64,000 nt of DNA. It comes from G020344215 sp039586575 (lineage in GTDB: Bacteria; Gemmatimonadota; Gemmatimonadetes; Palauibacterales; KS3-K002). A program made the translations under genes and the position numbers. The stretch lies in the NCBI GenBank assembly GCA_039586575.1, contig JBDHKD010000004.1:20805-84804 (forward strand), written 5' to 3'. Position 1 is the stretch's first letter. Each line of letters starts with the position of its first letter. Below are positions 33,943-43,146 of the stretch, piece after piece. The notes beneath the pieces are model-generated. The model was not told where the DNA came from, did no database searches, and saw only the letters and a list, made by a program, of their open reading frames with translations.

Positions 33943-34188
33943 TCAGGGTGAGCTGAATGGCCTCAGATGTGGAATACTCAGGGGCACGGCGATCGCGCAA
34001 GGCCCACGACAGGGCGGCCGACACCGCGCCGGCGCCGCTACGGGGAAGGACCAGTCTAGAAGGTCGAAGCGCTCGGTGAACAGATCGACCGCTTCCAGGA
34101 TCGCGTACGACGCGCCCAGGTAGACGAGCAGCACCTGCCACAACGAGCGGCGGTGCACCTCGGCGATCAGTCTGCGAAAACGCCACAT
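33943..34188 (-). pseudogene. Remnant N-terminus of a TolB/TPR-type membrane protein
   Basis: The first 50 codons read FRRLIAEVHRRSLWQVLLVY and then GASYAILEAVDLF, the typical opening and membrane helix of large kinase- or TolB/TPR-type proteins in this kind of genome. After about residue 52 the sequence loses this character (Pro/Cys/Arg-rich, compositionally like a shadow frame) and stops after 81 codons. The rest of the expected 500-900-residue protein is missing. Likely a deletion remnant between guaA and the acyl-CoA dehydrogenase gene. Confidence 0.5.
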
Positions 34189-34418
34189 ATCCCAAACGCG
34201 GCAGAACGTTACGAACCCGACCGGGGCCGGCGGAACGCCTGAATATGCGCTGGCTCTTGTCGCAGATTAACGAACGCCGCTCGTCCGGCGCCTGACGACA
34301 CCCTCCGGCCCCTAGCTTTAAGCGTAACTCTTTTACATACTTATGGCCTGACATCTGCGAGAACGCATGAGAGTACGCCCTCGGACCCCAGGGGCGCCTA
34401 GCGAGCGGACGAGGGAGT

Positions 34419-35678
34419 ATGAACGGGCTGACCAGCAGCGTCGACGACCACTATCTGAGCGAGGAACACCGCATGCTCCGAGACATGGTCCGGGAGTTTG
34501 CGGAGAACGAGATCGCTCCCATCGCCCGGGAGATCGACGCCGAGGCTCGATTCCCCTGGGCGAACGTGGCCAAGATGGCGGAGTTGGGCCTTTTCGGCGT
34601 GCCGTGGCCGGAAGCGTACGGCGGTGCTGGGATGGATGTGCTGGCCTCGGCGGTCGTGAGCGAGGAGCTGTCCAAGTTCTGCCCGTCGCACTCGATCACG
34701 GTGGGGGCGACGATCTCGCTGGCGGCGAGTCCGATATTCTATTTCGGCAACGAGGAGCAGAAACAGAAGTACTTGACGAAGCTCGCCCGTGGCGAGGTTC
34801 TGGGCGCCTTCGGGCTCACGGAGCCTGAAGCCGGGTCCGACGCGCAGGGCACGCAAACCCGCGCCGAGCACAAGGGCGACCACTGGGTCTTGAACGGTAC
34901 GAAGATCTTCATCACCAACGGTGGTGTAGGCGAGATATTCGTGGCCACGGCGGTCACAGGCCAGCGGCCGAACGGGCAGAAGGAAATCAGCTCGTTCATC
35001 CTGACCAAGGAGACGCGGGACCTGGAGGAGGCGAAGGCCGTAGGCGTGGGCCACGCGGATGATCTGGAACACACGCCGGGTTTCACGCACGGTAAGAAGG
35101 AAGACAAACTCGGCTGGCGAGCCTCCGATACGACCGAACTCATCTTCGAGGACGCCGTCGTCCCCGATGAGAATATGCTGGGCAAGCGAGGTCATGGGTT
35201 CAAGAACTTCATGCAGACGCTCGATGGGGGGCGGATCGGGATGGCGGCGCACCTGCTGGGGATCGCCGAGGGTGCGCTTGAGCATACGTTGAAGTTCACG
35301 AGCGAGCGCAAGCAGTTCAACACGCGCATCTGCGACTTTCAGGGCATTCGGTTCGAGCTCGCCGACTGGTGGACCCGCATCGAGGCGGGGAAGCACCTGA
35401 CATATCAGGCGGCGGTGCTGCGGCAGGCGGGCAAACCGCACTCGAAGGAAGCGGCGATGGCCAAGCTCTACTGCTCGGAGCTCGCCAACTGGGCTACGGT
35501 GAAAGCGGTGCAGTTCCATGGCGCCTACGGCTACACGACGGAGTACCCCGTGGAACGGCTGATGAGAGATGCGAAGATAGGGGAAATCGGAGAGGGAACC
35601 TCCGAGGTCCAGAGGATGGTGATTGCGCGCCACCTTCTCGGTCCGGAAACGACACCTGAGAAGGAGGGCGACAAATGA
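34419..35678 (+). CDS. Acyl-CoA dehydrogenase
   Basis: Flavin enzyme of fatty or branched acyl-CoA oxidation, 419 residues. N-terminal helical domain, then FGLTEPEAGSDAQGTQT and WVLNGTKIFITNGG (FAD/substrate strands), RKQFNTRICDFQ, and the C-terminal motif EIGEGTSEVQRMVIAR with the catalytic-type Glu before GTS. A 24-residue insertion (about 197-220, around DLEHTPGFTHGKKEDKLGWR) is as in some long members. ATG 34419 follows GACGAGGGAGT. Chain-length specificity cannot be set from sequence. Confidence 0.92.
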   Translation: MNGLTSSVDDHYLSEEHRMLRDMVREFAENEIAPIAREIDAEARFPWANVAKMAELGLFGVPWPEAYGGAGMDVLASAVVSEELSKFCPSHSITVGATISLAASPIFYFGNEEQKQKYLTKLARGEVLGAFGLTEPEAGSDAQGTQTRAEHKGDHWVLNGTKIFITNGGVGEIFVATAVTGQRPNGQKEISSFILTKETRDLEEAKAVGVGHADDLEHTPGFTHGKKEDKLGWRASDTTELIFEDAVVPDENMLGKRGHGFKNFMQTLDGGRIGMAAHLLGIAEGALEHTLKFTSERKQFNTRICDFQGIRFELADWWTRIEAGKHLTYQAAVLRQAGKPHSKEAAMAKLYCSELANWATVKAVQFHGAYGYTTEYPVERLMRDAKIGEIGEGTSEVQRMVIARHLLGPETTPEKEGDK

Positions 35679-35699
35679 ATGGAGTCAGACTAGCAGCGC

Positions 35700-37211
35700 A
35701 TGAAAAGGCAACTACTCATAAGCGCGGCCCCGCACGAGACGCGGGTCGCGATCTTGGAGGACAACGTCCTCGTCGAGCTGATGCTCGATCGCCCCGACGC
35801 CCAGCGCATGGTGGGCGACATCTATCTGGGGCGTGTTGAAGGAGTACTACCGGGCATACAGGCCGCGTTCGTCAACATTGGGACCGAGAAGGCCGCTTTC
35901 CTTCACGTCTCCGATCTCGCCGATGAAGATCCCGAGGCCTCGGAGGAGGAAAGGGGCGTCAAGCGGTACCCGCCCATCCAGACGCTGACCAAGAAGGGCG
36001 AGGAGCTTCTCGTCCAGGTCACCAAAGAGCCGATCGGGACCAAAGGTCCACGCGTCACCGCCCAGATCTCGCTGCCCGGCCGCTACCTGGTCTACATGCC
36101 GCGCAGCGAGCACGTCGGCGTCTCCCGCAAGATCGAGGATCGCGAAGAGCGCACGCGACTGCGCCGCCTGATGCGAAACATCCTCAGCCAGGATCAGGGT
36201 GGCGTCATCGTGCGTACGGTCGGCGAAGAGGCAGGCCGCAAGCCGCTGGAGCGCGAGCTGAAGGGTTTGCGCAAGACCTGGAAGCGGATCGAGGCGCGGG
36301 TCGCTCAGCACCAGGCGCCCGCCTTGATTCACGAAGAAGCGCACCTGGCCGCCGGCATCATCAGGGACCTGTTCAGCGAGAAGGTCGATTCGCTGATCGT
36401 CGATTCGCGTGAGATCTTCAACGAGGTGCGCGACTATCTCGAGGCGGTCGATCCCGATCTGGTGAGCCGGGTCAACCTCTACGAGGGTACGGTCCCACTG
36501 TTCGACAAGTACGAGATCGAGGATGAGATCCGTCGTTCGTTCGAGAGCCGGGTCGAATTGCCGTCGGGCGGCTACATCGTCATCGAACCAACCGAGGGCC
36601 TCGTGGCGATCGACGTAAACACCGGCCGCTACACCGGAAAGAAAGACCCCGAGAAGACGATCCTGCGCACGAACCTCGACGCCGCCCGCGAGGTCGCCCG
36701 GCAGCTGCGTCTGCGTGACATCGGCGGTATCATCGTCGTCGACTTCATCGACATGGAGGACAGGGCCAACCGCGACCGGGTGATGCAGGAGCTGCGGCTG
36801 CACCTAAGCCGCGATCGGGCTCGTACCAAGGCGTTCCAGATCTCTGACCTCGGACTCGTCGAGATGACCCGCCAGCGAGTCAGGCCCAGCGTCTACCACA
36901 CCGTGACCCGGCCCTGCCCCTACTGCGACGGCGCCGGCCGCATCGTCACTCCCTCCACCGTCGTTCGCCGCGTCGAGCGGGCGATCCGCCGCGTGGCGGC
37001 GGCCAAGGAAGAGAAGCGGCTGGTCATCCGCCTGCACCCGGAGGTGGCGCTCCACATCCTGGAGGAGGAGCCCGACCTGCTGCGCCGCCTGGAGGCGGAG
37101 TACAAGGTCGACATCGAGGTGCGGGACGACCCGCTGATGAGGGCGGACGAGTTCCGTATCCTGGCGGGGCCCGCCGATGTGGACGTGACCGCCCGCTACG
37201 CCGTGGCTTGA
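35700..37211 (+). CDS. rng: Ribonuclease G/E
   Basis: Endoribonuclease for mRNA decay and rRNA processing. An S1-type domain (about residues 38-120), the 5'-sensor region, the DNase I-like catalytic core with VAIDVNTGRYTG and IVVDFIDM (metal aspartates), and the Zn-link CPYCDG. At 503 residues it is RNase G-like and lacks the long RNase E scaffold tail. rng-rplU-rpmA is a frequent order. ATG 35700 lies 21 bases after the dehydrogenase stop. Confidence 0.94.
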   Translation: MKRQLLISAAPHETRVAILEDNVLVELMLDRPDAQRMVGDIYLGRVEGVLPGIQAAFVNIGTEKAAFLHVSDLADEDPEASEEERGVKRYPPIQTLTKKGEELLVQVTKEPIGTKGPRVTAQISLPGRYLVYMPRSEHVGVSRKIEDREERTRLRRLMRNILSQDQGGVIVRTVGEEAGRKPLERELKGLRKTWKRIEARVAQHQAPALIHEEAHLAAGIIRDLFSEKVDSLIVDSREIFNEVRDYLEAVDPDLVSRVNLYEGTVPLFDKYEIEDEIRRSFESRVELPSGGYIVIEPTEGLVAIDVNTGRYTGKKDPEKTILRTNLDAAREVARQLRLRDIGGIIVVDFIDMEDRANRDRVMQELRLHLSRDRARTKAFQISDLGLVEMTRQRVRPSVYHTVTRPCPYCDGAGRIVTPSTVVRRVERAIRRVAAAKEEKRLVIRLHPEVALHILEEEPDLLRRLEAEYKVDIEVRDDPLMRADEFRILAGPADVDVTARYAVA

Positions 37212-37236
37212 AGCGCGGGGCCGGGAGGGCGGGGCG

Positions 37237-37265
37237 TTGACACGCCGCCTCTCAGCGGATAGCCT
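37237..37265 (+). promoter_or_regulatory. Promoter of rplU-rpmA
   Basis: TTGACA (37237-37242), 17-base spacer, TAGCCT (37260-37265), leaving a leader of about 40 bases before GTG 37311. Confidence 0.5.
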
Positions 37266-37310
37266 TTAGGGTTCTCGAAATCGCGATAACTCTCACGTGG
37301 TAGCACGGTT

Positions 37311-37880
37311 GTGACATACGCCATCTTTAAGGCCGCAGGCTTCCAGTACCGCGCCGAGCTCGGCGAGATATTGAGGCTGCCCTCTATGGACGCCGAGTCC
37401 GGCCAGACGGTAACCTTCGACGAAGTGCTGCTCGGCTCGAGCGAGGGGGAAGTGCTGATCGGCCGGCCGACCGTGGAAGGAGCTGCGGTGCGTGCCGAGG
37501 TGCTCGGGCATGGCCGGGCCGACAAGATCATCGTCTTCAAGTTCAAGCGCCGCAAGAACTACCGGCGCAAGACCGGCCATCGCCAGGGCTACACCGAGGT
37601 GCGGGTGAGCGAAATCGACCTGGGCGGCGACCGGCGCGTCACTCTCGAGTCGATCCAGAAAGCCGCGCCCAAGAAGGTGGCGAAGAAGGCGCCGGCGGCC
37701 AAGGCGGCGGCCAAGCCGAAGGCCGAGAAAGCCCCGGCCAAGAAGGCCCCGGCCAAGAAGACGACGGCCAAGAAGACGACGGCCAAGAAGGCCGCGCCCA
37801 AGGCGAAAGCCAAGGCCACCACCAAGAAGACCACGGCCAAGGCCAAGACGGGCACGAAGTCGAAGAAGAAGAAATCCTAG
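37311..37880 (+). CDS. rplU: 50S ribosomal protein L21 with long Lys/Ala C-terminal tail
   Basis: Residues 1-104 are a standard L21 (YAIFKAAGFQYRAELGE, VLGHGRADKIIVFKFKRRKN, then YRRKTGHRQGYTEV). The remaining 85 residues are a low-complexity AAKK/TAKK/PAKK tail like histone H1 or bacterial Hc1/HupB C-termini, doubling the normal size of about 103. Four exact 15-base units (37731-37790) encode part of it. The start is GTG 37311. L21 sits at the solvent side of the large subunit; the tail may bind rRNA or DNA, which is inference. Confidence 0.95.
   Translation: MTYAIFKAAGFQYRAELGEILRLPSMDAESGQTVTFDEVLLGSSEGEVLIGRPTVEGAAVRAEVLGHGRADKIIVFKFKRRKNYRRKTGHRQGYTEVRVSEIDLGGDRRVTLESIQKAAPKKVAKKAPAAKAAAKPKAEKAPAKKAPAKKTTAKKTTAKKAAPKAKAKATTKKTTAKAKTGTKSKKKKS
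37731..37790 (+). repeat. 15-base tandem units in the rplU tail
   Basis: Two copies of GCCCCGGCCAAGAAG then two of ACGACGGCCAAGAAG, in frame, encoding APAKK and TTAKK pairs. This marks recent slippage-driven growth of the tail. Confidence 0.8.
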
Positions 37881-37894
37881 CGGGGACGGATCTC

Positions 37895-38149
37895 ATGGCT
37901 CATAAGAAAGCAGGCGGATCGACTCGCAACGGTCGCGACAGCAACCCGTCGTTCCTGGGCGTGAAGCGATACGGGGGTCAGTTCGTGACGGCCGGCAGTA
38001 TCATCATGCGGCAGCGTGGCACCAAGTTCCATCCGGGCCGCAACGTGGGGAAGGGCGGCGACGACACGCTCTTTGCCCTGTCCGATGGGTATGTGAGTTT
38101 TGGGTCGAGTCGCGGGCGCAAGGTTGTCTCGGTGCTACCCGAGGCCTAG
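37895..38149 (+). CDS. rpmA: 50S ribosomal protein L27
   Basis: 84-residue L27 reaching the peptidyl transferase centre; starts directly MAHKKAGGSTRNGRDS, with no cleavable N-terminal extension of the Firmicutes type. It follows rplU by 14 bases. obg, the usual next gene, is absent; a terminator follows instead. Confidence 0.97.
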   Translation: MAHKKAGGSTRNGRDSNPSFLGVKRYGGQFVTAGSIIMRQRGTKFHPGRNVGKGGDDTLFALSDGYVSFGSSRGRKVVSVLPEA

Positions 38150-38171
38150 CGGGCCGACGACGGCGAATGCG

Positions 38172-38198
38172 AAAAGCCCGGCGCTGCCGGGCTTTTTT
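38172..38198. terminator. Bidirectional intrinsic terminator
   Basis: AAAAGCCCGGC (38172-38182), three-base loop, GCCGGGCTTTT and more T. It serves rplU-rpmA and, on the other strand (A-run at the left side), the converging DinB gene. Confidence 0.9.
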
Positions 38199-38200
38199 CT

Positions 38201-38707
38201 TTACATCGGCTCATCGGCCGACGGCCCATAGGTTCCGGGCACCGATGCGCCACTCAACCGCAGGAACACCGAGAGCTGGCCACGGTGATGTACGGTATGG
38301 TTCAGAACCATGCCGCGCAGCACACCGATCCTCGGCTGCGTGAATATTACTGCCCCGGCGTTCTTGAACGTCCAGGGCTTCATGAAATCGTCGTCACTCG
38401 AAGCGGCGATCGCTTCCCTCAGCTTCGCGATGTTTGTGTCGTGCAGCTCGAGAATCTCGGAAACGGTCTGCAGCTGGACCGGCTTGTAGGGCTCAGCCCC
38501 GGGTGGATTGATGTCCATCTCCTCCGTCGTCAACGTATGCACGCCCCAGCCCGGCAGCTCGGCCAGGTGAGTCGCCAGGCGGCTCAACGTCATCGACTTG
38601 TCCGCCGGCTTCCACTCGAGCCTCTCCTCGGGGACGTTCTTGAGCAGCTTGCGTGTCGCGGCGGCTTCCTGCTCCAGCTCCTGCAGCAATGCGTCTTTGA
38701 TCGCCAC
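38201..38707 (-). CDS. DinB-family protein
   Basis: 168-residue four-helix DinB/YfiT-like metalloprotein. The three-histidine metal site is visible: His47 (ATHLAELPGW) and the pair in LNHTVHHRGQL. Members are thiol-dependent transferases or stress-related enzymes with mostly unknown substrates. ATG 38707 follows GGAGCAC. It ends at the shared terminator facing rpmA. Confidence 0.88.
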   Translation of the reverse strand: MAIKDALLQELEQEAAATRKLLKNVPEERLEWKPADKSMTLSRLATHLAELPGWGVHTLTTEEMDINPPGAEPYKPVQLQTVSEILELHDTNIAKLREAIAASSDDDFMKPWTFKNAGAVIFTQPRIGVLRGMVLNHTVHHRGQLSVFLRLSGASVPGTYGPSADEPM

Positions 38708-38958
38708 GGCTGTGCTCCTGCTAAGCGTAGGGTTCCGATCGGGTGAACAACCAAACTAGTGCGGCCGCCGGCCGCCCGACAAGCGCCAGATCGAGCGGTA
38801 CCCGCTCGCTCGAGACACACCTTGTCGCCGGGGCGCTCGGCCACCATCCTTACCGGTCACTTTCCTCGGACCGTGCCCCACCGACCTTACGGCCACCGGA
38901 GCCTGGTGCGCCGGCAGCGTGGTTTCTAGCACCCATCCACCTCAGGAGGTATTGAGCG

Positions 38959-39684
38959 ATGCAGCGACGTCGGCTCGGTTGTGCTCTTGTGGCTGCGCTA
39001 CTCGCGTCCGCCTCGGCGGCGTCGGCGCAGACCTTTCCGGTAGAGGACCCCGTTCTCCAGCGTCTCTGGGAGGAGGGGATGGAGAACTCCCACGCCTACG
39101 AATTGGCCCAGGTGCTCCTCGACTCCATCGGCCCCCGGCTGAACGGCTCGCCCGGCCACAGGGCAGCCAACGAGTGGGCCGTCAACTTGTTCGAGAGCTG
39201 GGGCATCGAGGCCCGCAACGAACAGAACGGTACATGGATGAGTTGGGAGCGCGAGATCACGCATATCGATCTCGTGGAGCCCCGCGTCCGCACACTGGAA
39301 GGGATGATGCTCGCCTGGAGTCCGGGCACGCGAGGCAAGGTGAAAGCGGGCGTGGTGATTCTGGCCGATGTCGCGGATTCGGCCGCGTTCGAGGCCTGGC
39401 TTCCTGCGGTCAAAGGCAAGTTTGTGCTCATCTCCTACGGCGAGCCGACTTGCCGGACGGACGCCGATTGGGAGGAGCATGCGACCGAAGAGTCATTCGC
39501 GCGGCTGGAGGCCGAGCGCGCTCTTCGCTATGCTGGCCTACCTCGCCGCCGAGGAAAACGAGCTCATGCCCCGCGAGCGACGCGTGCTGCCGGTCAGCTC
39601 GGAGACCGGCGAACAGGGAACCTGGCCCGAGTGCGAGGCGCCGCTGAGGAGCTGGGAGGAGTACCTCAACCGATAGGCCCATGA
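38959..39684 (+). pseudogene. M28-type peptidase, catalytic domain deleted and frame-shifted
   Basis: A strong AGGAGGT site and signal peptide (ending SAQ, about residue 24) lead into the N-terminal helical part (LLDSIGPRLNGSPGHRAANE) and a PA-like domain (KAGVVILADVADSAAFEAWL) of M28 peptidases, up to about residue 195 (ESFARLEAER). The zinc-binding catalytic domain is missing. Right after the junction, the +1 frame (39522-39676) encodes a peptidase-like tail, YLAAEENELMPRERRVLPVS to SWEEYLNR. The original frame runs on as Arg-rich nonsense to 39684. So a deletion removed about half the gene. An intact homologue would be over 500 residues. Confidence 0.65.
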
Positions 39685-40625
39685 CCCGGCGCTCACTCTT
39701 TCGGCTGGCCCTGGCCTGTGCGGTGGTGTCCTGCCAGCGCGGGACACCACCGGGCGGCGCCGACGAGGCCGTGCAGGCAACATCGACTTGGACCCAAACG
39801 CAGATCGTGCTGCTCGGCACGGGAACCCCGAACGCCGACCCCGATCGCTCGGGTCCGGCCGTGGCTATCGTCGTCGATGACACGCCGTACCTGATCGACC
39901 TCGGGCCGGGCGTCGTGCGCCGCGCCGCGGCGGCGGAGCGTGCCGGGATCGACGGGCTGGCGGTCGAGAAGCTGCGGTTCGCTTTCATCACCCACCTGCA
40001 CAGCGATCACACGCTGGGCTACCCCGACTTCATCTTCACTCCCTGGGTGCTCGAGCGTGATCTGCCGGCGCAGGTCTTCGGACCCGGAGGCCTGCAGGCG
40101 ATGACCGACCACCTGCTGGCGGCCTACGAGGCGGACATCCGCGTTCGCATCGAGGGTCTCGAGCCGGCCAACAGCGAGGGCTACAAGGTCAACGTCCACG
40201 AGATCGAGCCTGGGCTCATCTACGAGGATGAGCGCGTTCGCGTCAGCGCGTTCCTCGTCGAGCACGGAGCGTGGCCGCAAGCTTTCGGCTACCGCTTCGA
40301 CACACCCGATCGCAGTATCGTGATCTCCGGCGACACGCGACCGACTCCTGCCATCGTGGAGGCCTGCGGGGGTTGCGACGTGCTCATCCACGAGGTGTAT
40401 TCGCAGGCCGGGTTCGAGCGCCGCGCGGCCAACTGGCAGGCATACCATGCCAGTTCGCATAATTCGACCGCGGAGCTCGGTCGCCTCGCAGCCGCAGCTC
40501 GACCGGGCATCCTCATCCTCTACCATCAGTTGCTGTGGGGATCGTCGCCGGAAGAGGTGCTCGGCGAGATCCGACAGGTCTATGACGGCCGGGTCGTCTA
40601 CGGGAACGACCTGGACGTGTTCTAG
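39681..40625 (+). CDS. MBL-fold metallohydrolase (RNase Z-like fold), exported
   Basis: 314 residues. A short signal peptide with a Cys (CAVVSCQRG) suggests a lipoprotein. The metallo-beta-lactamase motif is THLHSDHTLGYPDF, with later metal ligands in VISGDTRP and a final YHQLLW; the opening LLGTGTPN is typical of RNase Z/arylsulfatase-type members. An exported location argues against tRNA processing and for hydrolysis of a small ester. ATG 39681 overlaps the out-of-frame stop of the broken peptidase. Confidence 0.87.
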   Translation: MTRRSLFRLALACAVVSCQRGTPPGGADEAVQATSTWTQTQIVLLGTGTPNADPDRSGPAVAIVVDDTPYLIDLGPGVVRRAAAAERAGIDGLAVEKLRFAFITHLHSDHTLGYPDFIFTPWVLERDLPAQVFGPGGLQAMTDHLLAAYEADIRVRIEGLEPANSEGYKVNVHEIEPGLIYEDERVRVSAFLVEHGAWPQAFGYRFDTPDRSIVISGDTRPTPAIVEACGGCDVLIHEVYSQAGFERRAANWQAYHASSHNSTAELGRLAAAARPGILILYHQLLWGSSPEEVLGEIRQVYDGRVVYGNDLDVF

Positions 40626-40663
40626 GAGCGCACAGCTGAGGGCTCCCTACGCAAGGAGGTTCC

Positions 40664-42382
40664 GTGGCCTTCACGAATGCCGAGGTTGAACTGACGCGGC
40701 GCCGCTTCATCGCCTATTTCTCGAGCATCGGCCTCTCCTCGACACTACTGCCCGGCGTGCTCTGGGCGCAGGTCCAGGACGAGGCGGAGCCGAAGATCAG
40801 CAAGGAGATGCTCGCCGATGCCGAGGCGATCGCCGGATTGCAGTTCACCGACGAGGAACGCGAGCTCATGCTGCGCGGGCTCAACTCGAACCTCGAGGAC
40901 TACGAGGCTCTGCGCACGGTGGAGCTGTCGAATGACGTGCCGCCCGCCCTCTACTTCAACCCGCTTCCCGCGGGGGCAAGTGTGATGACGTCCGAGCGAC
41001 CGATGCGGCGCAGCAGGGTACGCGTCGAGCGGGTCCCCAGCGACATAGAAGAGTTAGCCTTCTGGCCGGTGACGCATCTCTCACGGCTCATCGAGTCGCG
41101 ACGGCTGAGCTCGCTGGACCTGACCACGATGTACCTGGGACGCCTCGAGAGATACGGCCCCAAGCTCGAGTGCGTCATCACGCTGACCGAAGACGTTGCT
41201 CTCGAGCAGGCGCGTCGCGCCGACGACGAGATCGCCCGCGGTCTCTATCGTGGGCCGCTGCACGGCATTCCTTGGGGTGCCAAGGACCTGTTGGCGGTGA
41301 AAGGCTACAAGACGACCTGGGGCGCCATGCCCTACAAAGACCAGGTGATCGAGGAGAACGCCGCGGTCGTCGAGCGTCTGGAGGCGGCGGGCGCGGTGCT
41401 GGTCGCGAAGCTGACCCTGGGTGCCCTGGCCTGGGGCGACGTCTGGTACGGCGGCAAGACACGCAATCCCTGGAACCGGGAGCAGGGGTCGAGCGGCTCG
41501 TCGGCGGGCTCGGCTGCTGCCACGGCGGCGGGGCTCGTGGGCTTTGCCATCGGGACCGAGACCTGGGGGTCGATCATCTCGCCCTGCACGCGTTGTGGGA
41601 CGACAGGGCTGAGGCCCACGTACGGCCGCGTGAGCCGCGTCGGCGCCATGGCCCTCTCTTGGAGCATGGACAAGATCGGGCCCATCGCTCGCAGCGTGGA
41701 GGACTGTGCCCTGGTCTTCGACGCGATCTACGGACCGGACGGCCGCGATCTGTCGGTCGTCGATGCGCCGTTCGCCTGGGACGCCGAGCTGGATCCACGG
41801 GACCTGCGCGTCGGCTATGTGAAGAGCGCCTTCGACGCGGACAGGGAAGAGCAGGAGGAGTGGAAGCGGCTCGACGAGGCGACTCTCCAGACGCTGGGTT
41901 CCTTGGGCCTCGATCTGACACCGATCGAACTGCCCGATCTGCCCATCGGCGCCATGTCGTTCATCCTGAACGCCGAGGCCGCGGCGGCGTTCGACGAGCT
42001 GACGCGCAGCAACCGCGACGACCTCTTGGTCAGGCAGATCCGCAACGCCTGGCCCAACGTCTTCCGCCAGTCGCGCCTAATCCCGGCCGTCGAGTATATC
42101 CAGGCCAACCGCGTCCGCACGCTGGCCATGCAGGCGATGGAAGAGATCATGTCGCAGGTGGATGTGTACGTCGTTCCGTCGTTCGGTGGGTCGAACCTCC
42201 TGCTGACCAACTTGACCGGCCATCCCTGTGTCGTCCTACCGAACGGCTTTCGCGAGGACGGCACGCCAACCAGCATCAGTTTCATCGGGCGCTTGTTCGG
42301 CGAGGCGGATACGTTGGCGGTCGCGAGGACTTACCAGGAGGCCACCGACTTCCATCTGAAACGCCCGCAGCTCGAGGTCTGA
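40664..42382 (+). CDS. Tat-exported amidase
   Basis: Amidase-signature hydrolase, 572 residues. The N-terminus carries a twin-arginine-like leader (TRRRFIAYFSSIGLSSTLLPG, split by a hydrophobic run and ending LWAQ). Catalytic triad elements are Lys in WGAKDLLAVKG, and the Ser-rich loop GSSGSSAGSAAAT with GTETWGSIISP. It resembles GatA but export and the absence of gatB/C argue for a periplasmic amide hydrolase. GTG 40664 follows AAGGAGG. It lies 38 bases after the MBL gene, so the two may be one transcript. Confidence 0.88.
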   Translation: MAFTNAEVELTRRRFIAYFSSIGLSSTLLPGVLWAQVQDEAEPKISKEMLADAEAIAGLQFTDEERELMLRGLNSNLEDYEALRTVELSNDVPPALYFNPLPAGASVMTSERPMRRSRVRVERVPSDIEELAFWPVTHLSRLIESRRLSSLDLTTMYLGRLERYGPKLECVITLTEDVALEQARRADDEIARGLYRGPLHGIPWGAKDLLAVKGYKTTWGAMPYKDQVIEENAAVVERLEAAGAVLVAKLTLGALAWGDVWYGGKTRNPWNREQGSSGSSAGSAAATAAGLVGFAIGTETWGSIISPCTRCGTTGLRPTYGRVSRVGAMALSWSMDKIGPIARSVEDCALVFDAIYGPDGRDLSVVDAPFAWDAELDPRDLRVGYVKSAFDADREEQEEWKRLDEATLQTLGSLGLDLTPIELPDLPIGAMSFILNAEAAAAFDELTRSNRDDLLVRQIRNAWPNVFRQSRLIPAVEYIQANRVRTLAMQAMEEIMSQVDVYVVPSFGGSNLLLTNLTGHPCVVLPNGFREDGTPTSISFIGRLFGEADTLAVARTYQEATDFHLKRPQLEV

Positions 42383-42591
42383 CTCGCGAAGTGAGGTCTG
42401 CGGGTGAAGCCACACTCCTCAGCTCGAGCGATTTGTGCGATCCAACGCGAGTTGCCATCTTGTGAGCTCCCTCGGCCGAGCAGGTCCCCCGCCACTTGCG
42501 CGACCGCGGTTTCTCGTCACCCTACCGTGTCAACCTGGCACCTCATCGAAGGGCCGCGGTCCTGCTCTTCTCAGCGCGAAAGGAGTCGGCT

Positions 42592-42897
42592 ATGCGGATG
42601 CTCATGCACGTGTTCTTCCCTGTCCGAGAGTTCAACGAGGCGGTCCGCGATGGAACCGCCGGCGAGAAACTCCAGAGAATCATCGCGGATGCGGACCCGG
42701 AAGCGGTCTATTTCGTGGAGCAGCACGGTCAGCGCTCAGCCATTCTCGTGGTCGACGTGTCGAGTTCGGCGGAGGTTCCGGCTCTGGCCGAGCCCTGGTT
42801 CTTGACCTTCAACGCCGATACAAAGTTCCGGATCGCCATGACTCCGGACGATCTAGCTCGGGCGGGTCTCGACGAGCTGGGCGGGAAGTGGGGGTAG
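42592..42897 (+). CDS. Small DUF3303-like protein
   Basis: 101 residues: RMLMHVFFPVREFNEAVRDG, then AVYFVEQHGQRSAILVVDV and a C-terminal PDDLARAGLDELGGKWG. This resembles a DUF3303-type ferredoxin-like alpha/beta fold; function unknown. ATG 42592 has AAAGGAG at good spacing and is preferred to an upstream GTG at 42496. It stands alone. Confidence 0.7.
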   Translation: MRMLMHVFFPVREFNEAVRDGTAGEKLQRIIADADPEAVYFVEQHGQRSAILVVDVSSSAEVPALAEPWFLTFNADTKFRIAMTPDDLARAGLDELGGKWG

Positions 42898-43146
42898 ACG
42901 GCGCAGAGGCTGAGGGTCCGCCCGCTCTTGTGCTATTTGTTGGGCCACGTACATATTAGTGGAATCAGTAGCGCTTCTCGTTATCGATTTAGCAGCATCC
43001 TCGAGCGGGCGCCTCAGGCGGGGGAGAGATGTCGGGGTATCGCCTGAGCGGCCCGGGACAAGATGCGGGAGAGCTTGCCGTTGGCGAATACGTGTCCAAA
43101 GGAACCCTACCGGGTCTACCGTCAAAGGGAGAGAGCCGGGCTCTGG

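Noticed and set aside
32067..33956. Long open frame (over 600 codons) on the plus strand opposite guaA
   Set aside because: It mirrors guaA codon by codon, has shadow composition (rich in Arg, Asp, Val, His) and no domain; guaA is unmistakable.
41170..42465. 430-codon frame overlapping the amidase gene in another plus frame
   Set aside because: Arg/Gly-rich shadow; the amidase frame carries the Lys and Ser-rich motifs.
42383..42591. Possible small gene upstream of the DUF3303-like gene
   Set aside because: No frame with a ribosome site and coding-like composition; treated as intergenic.
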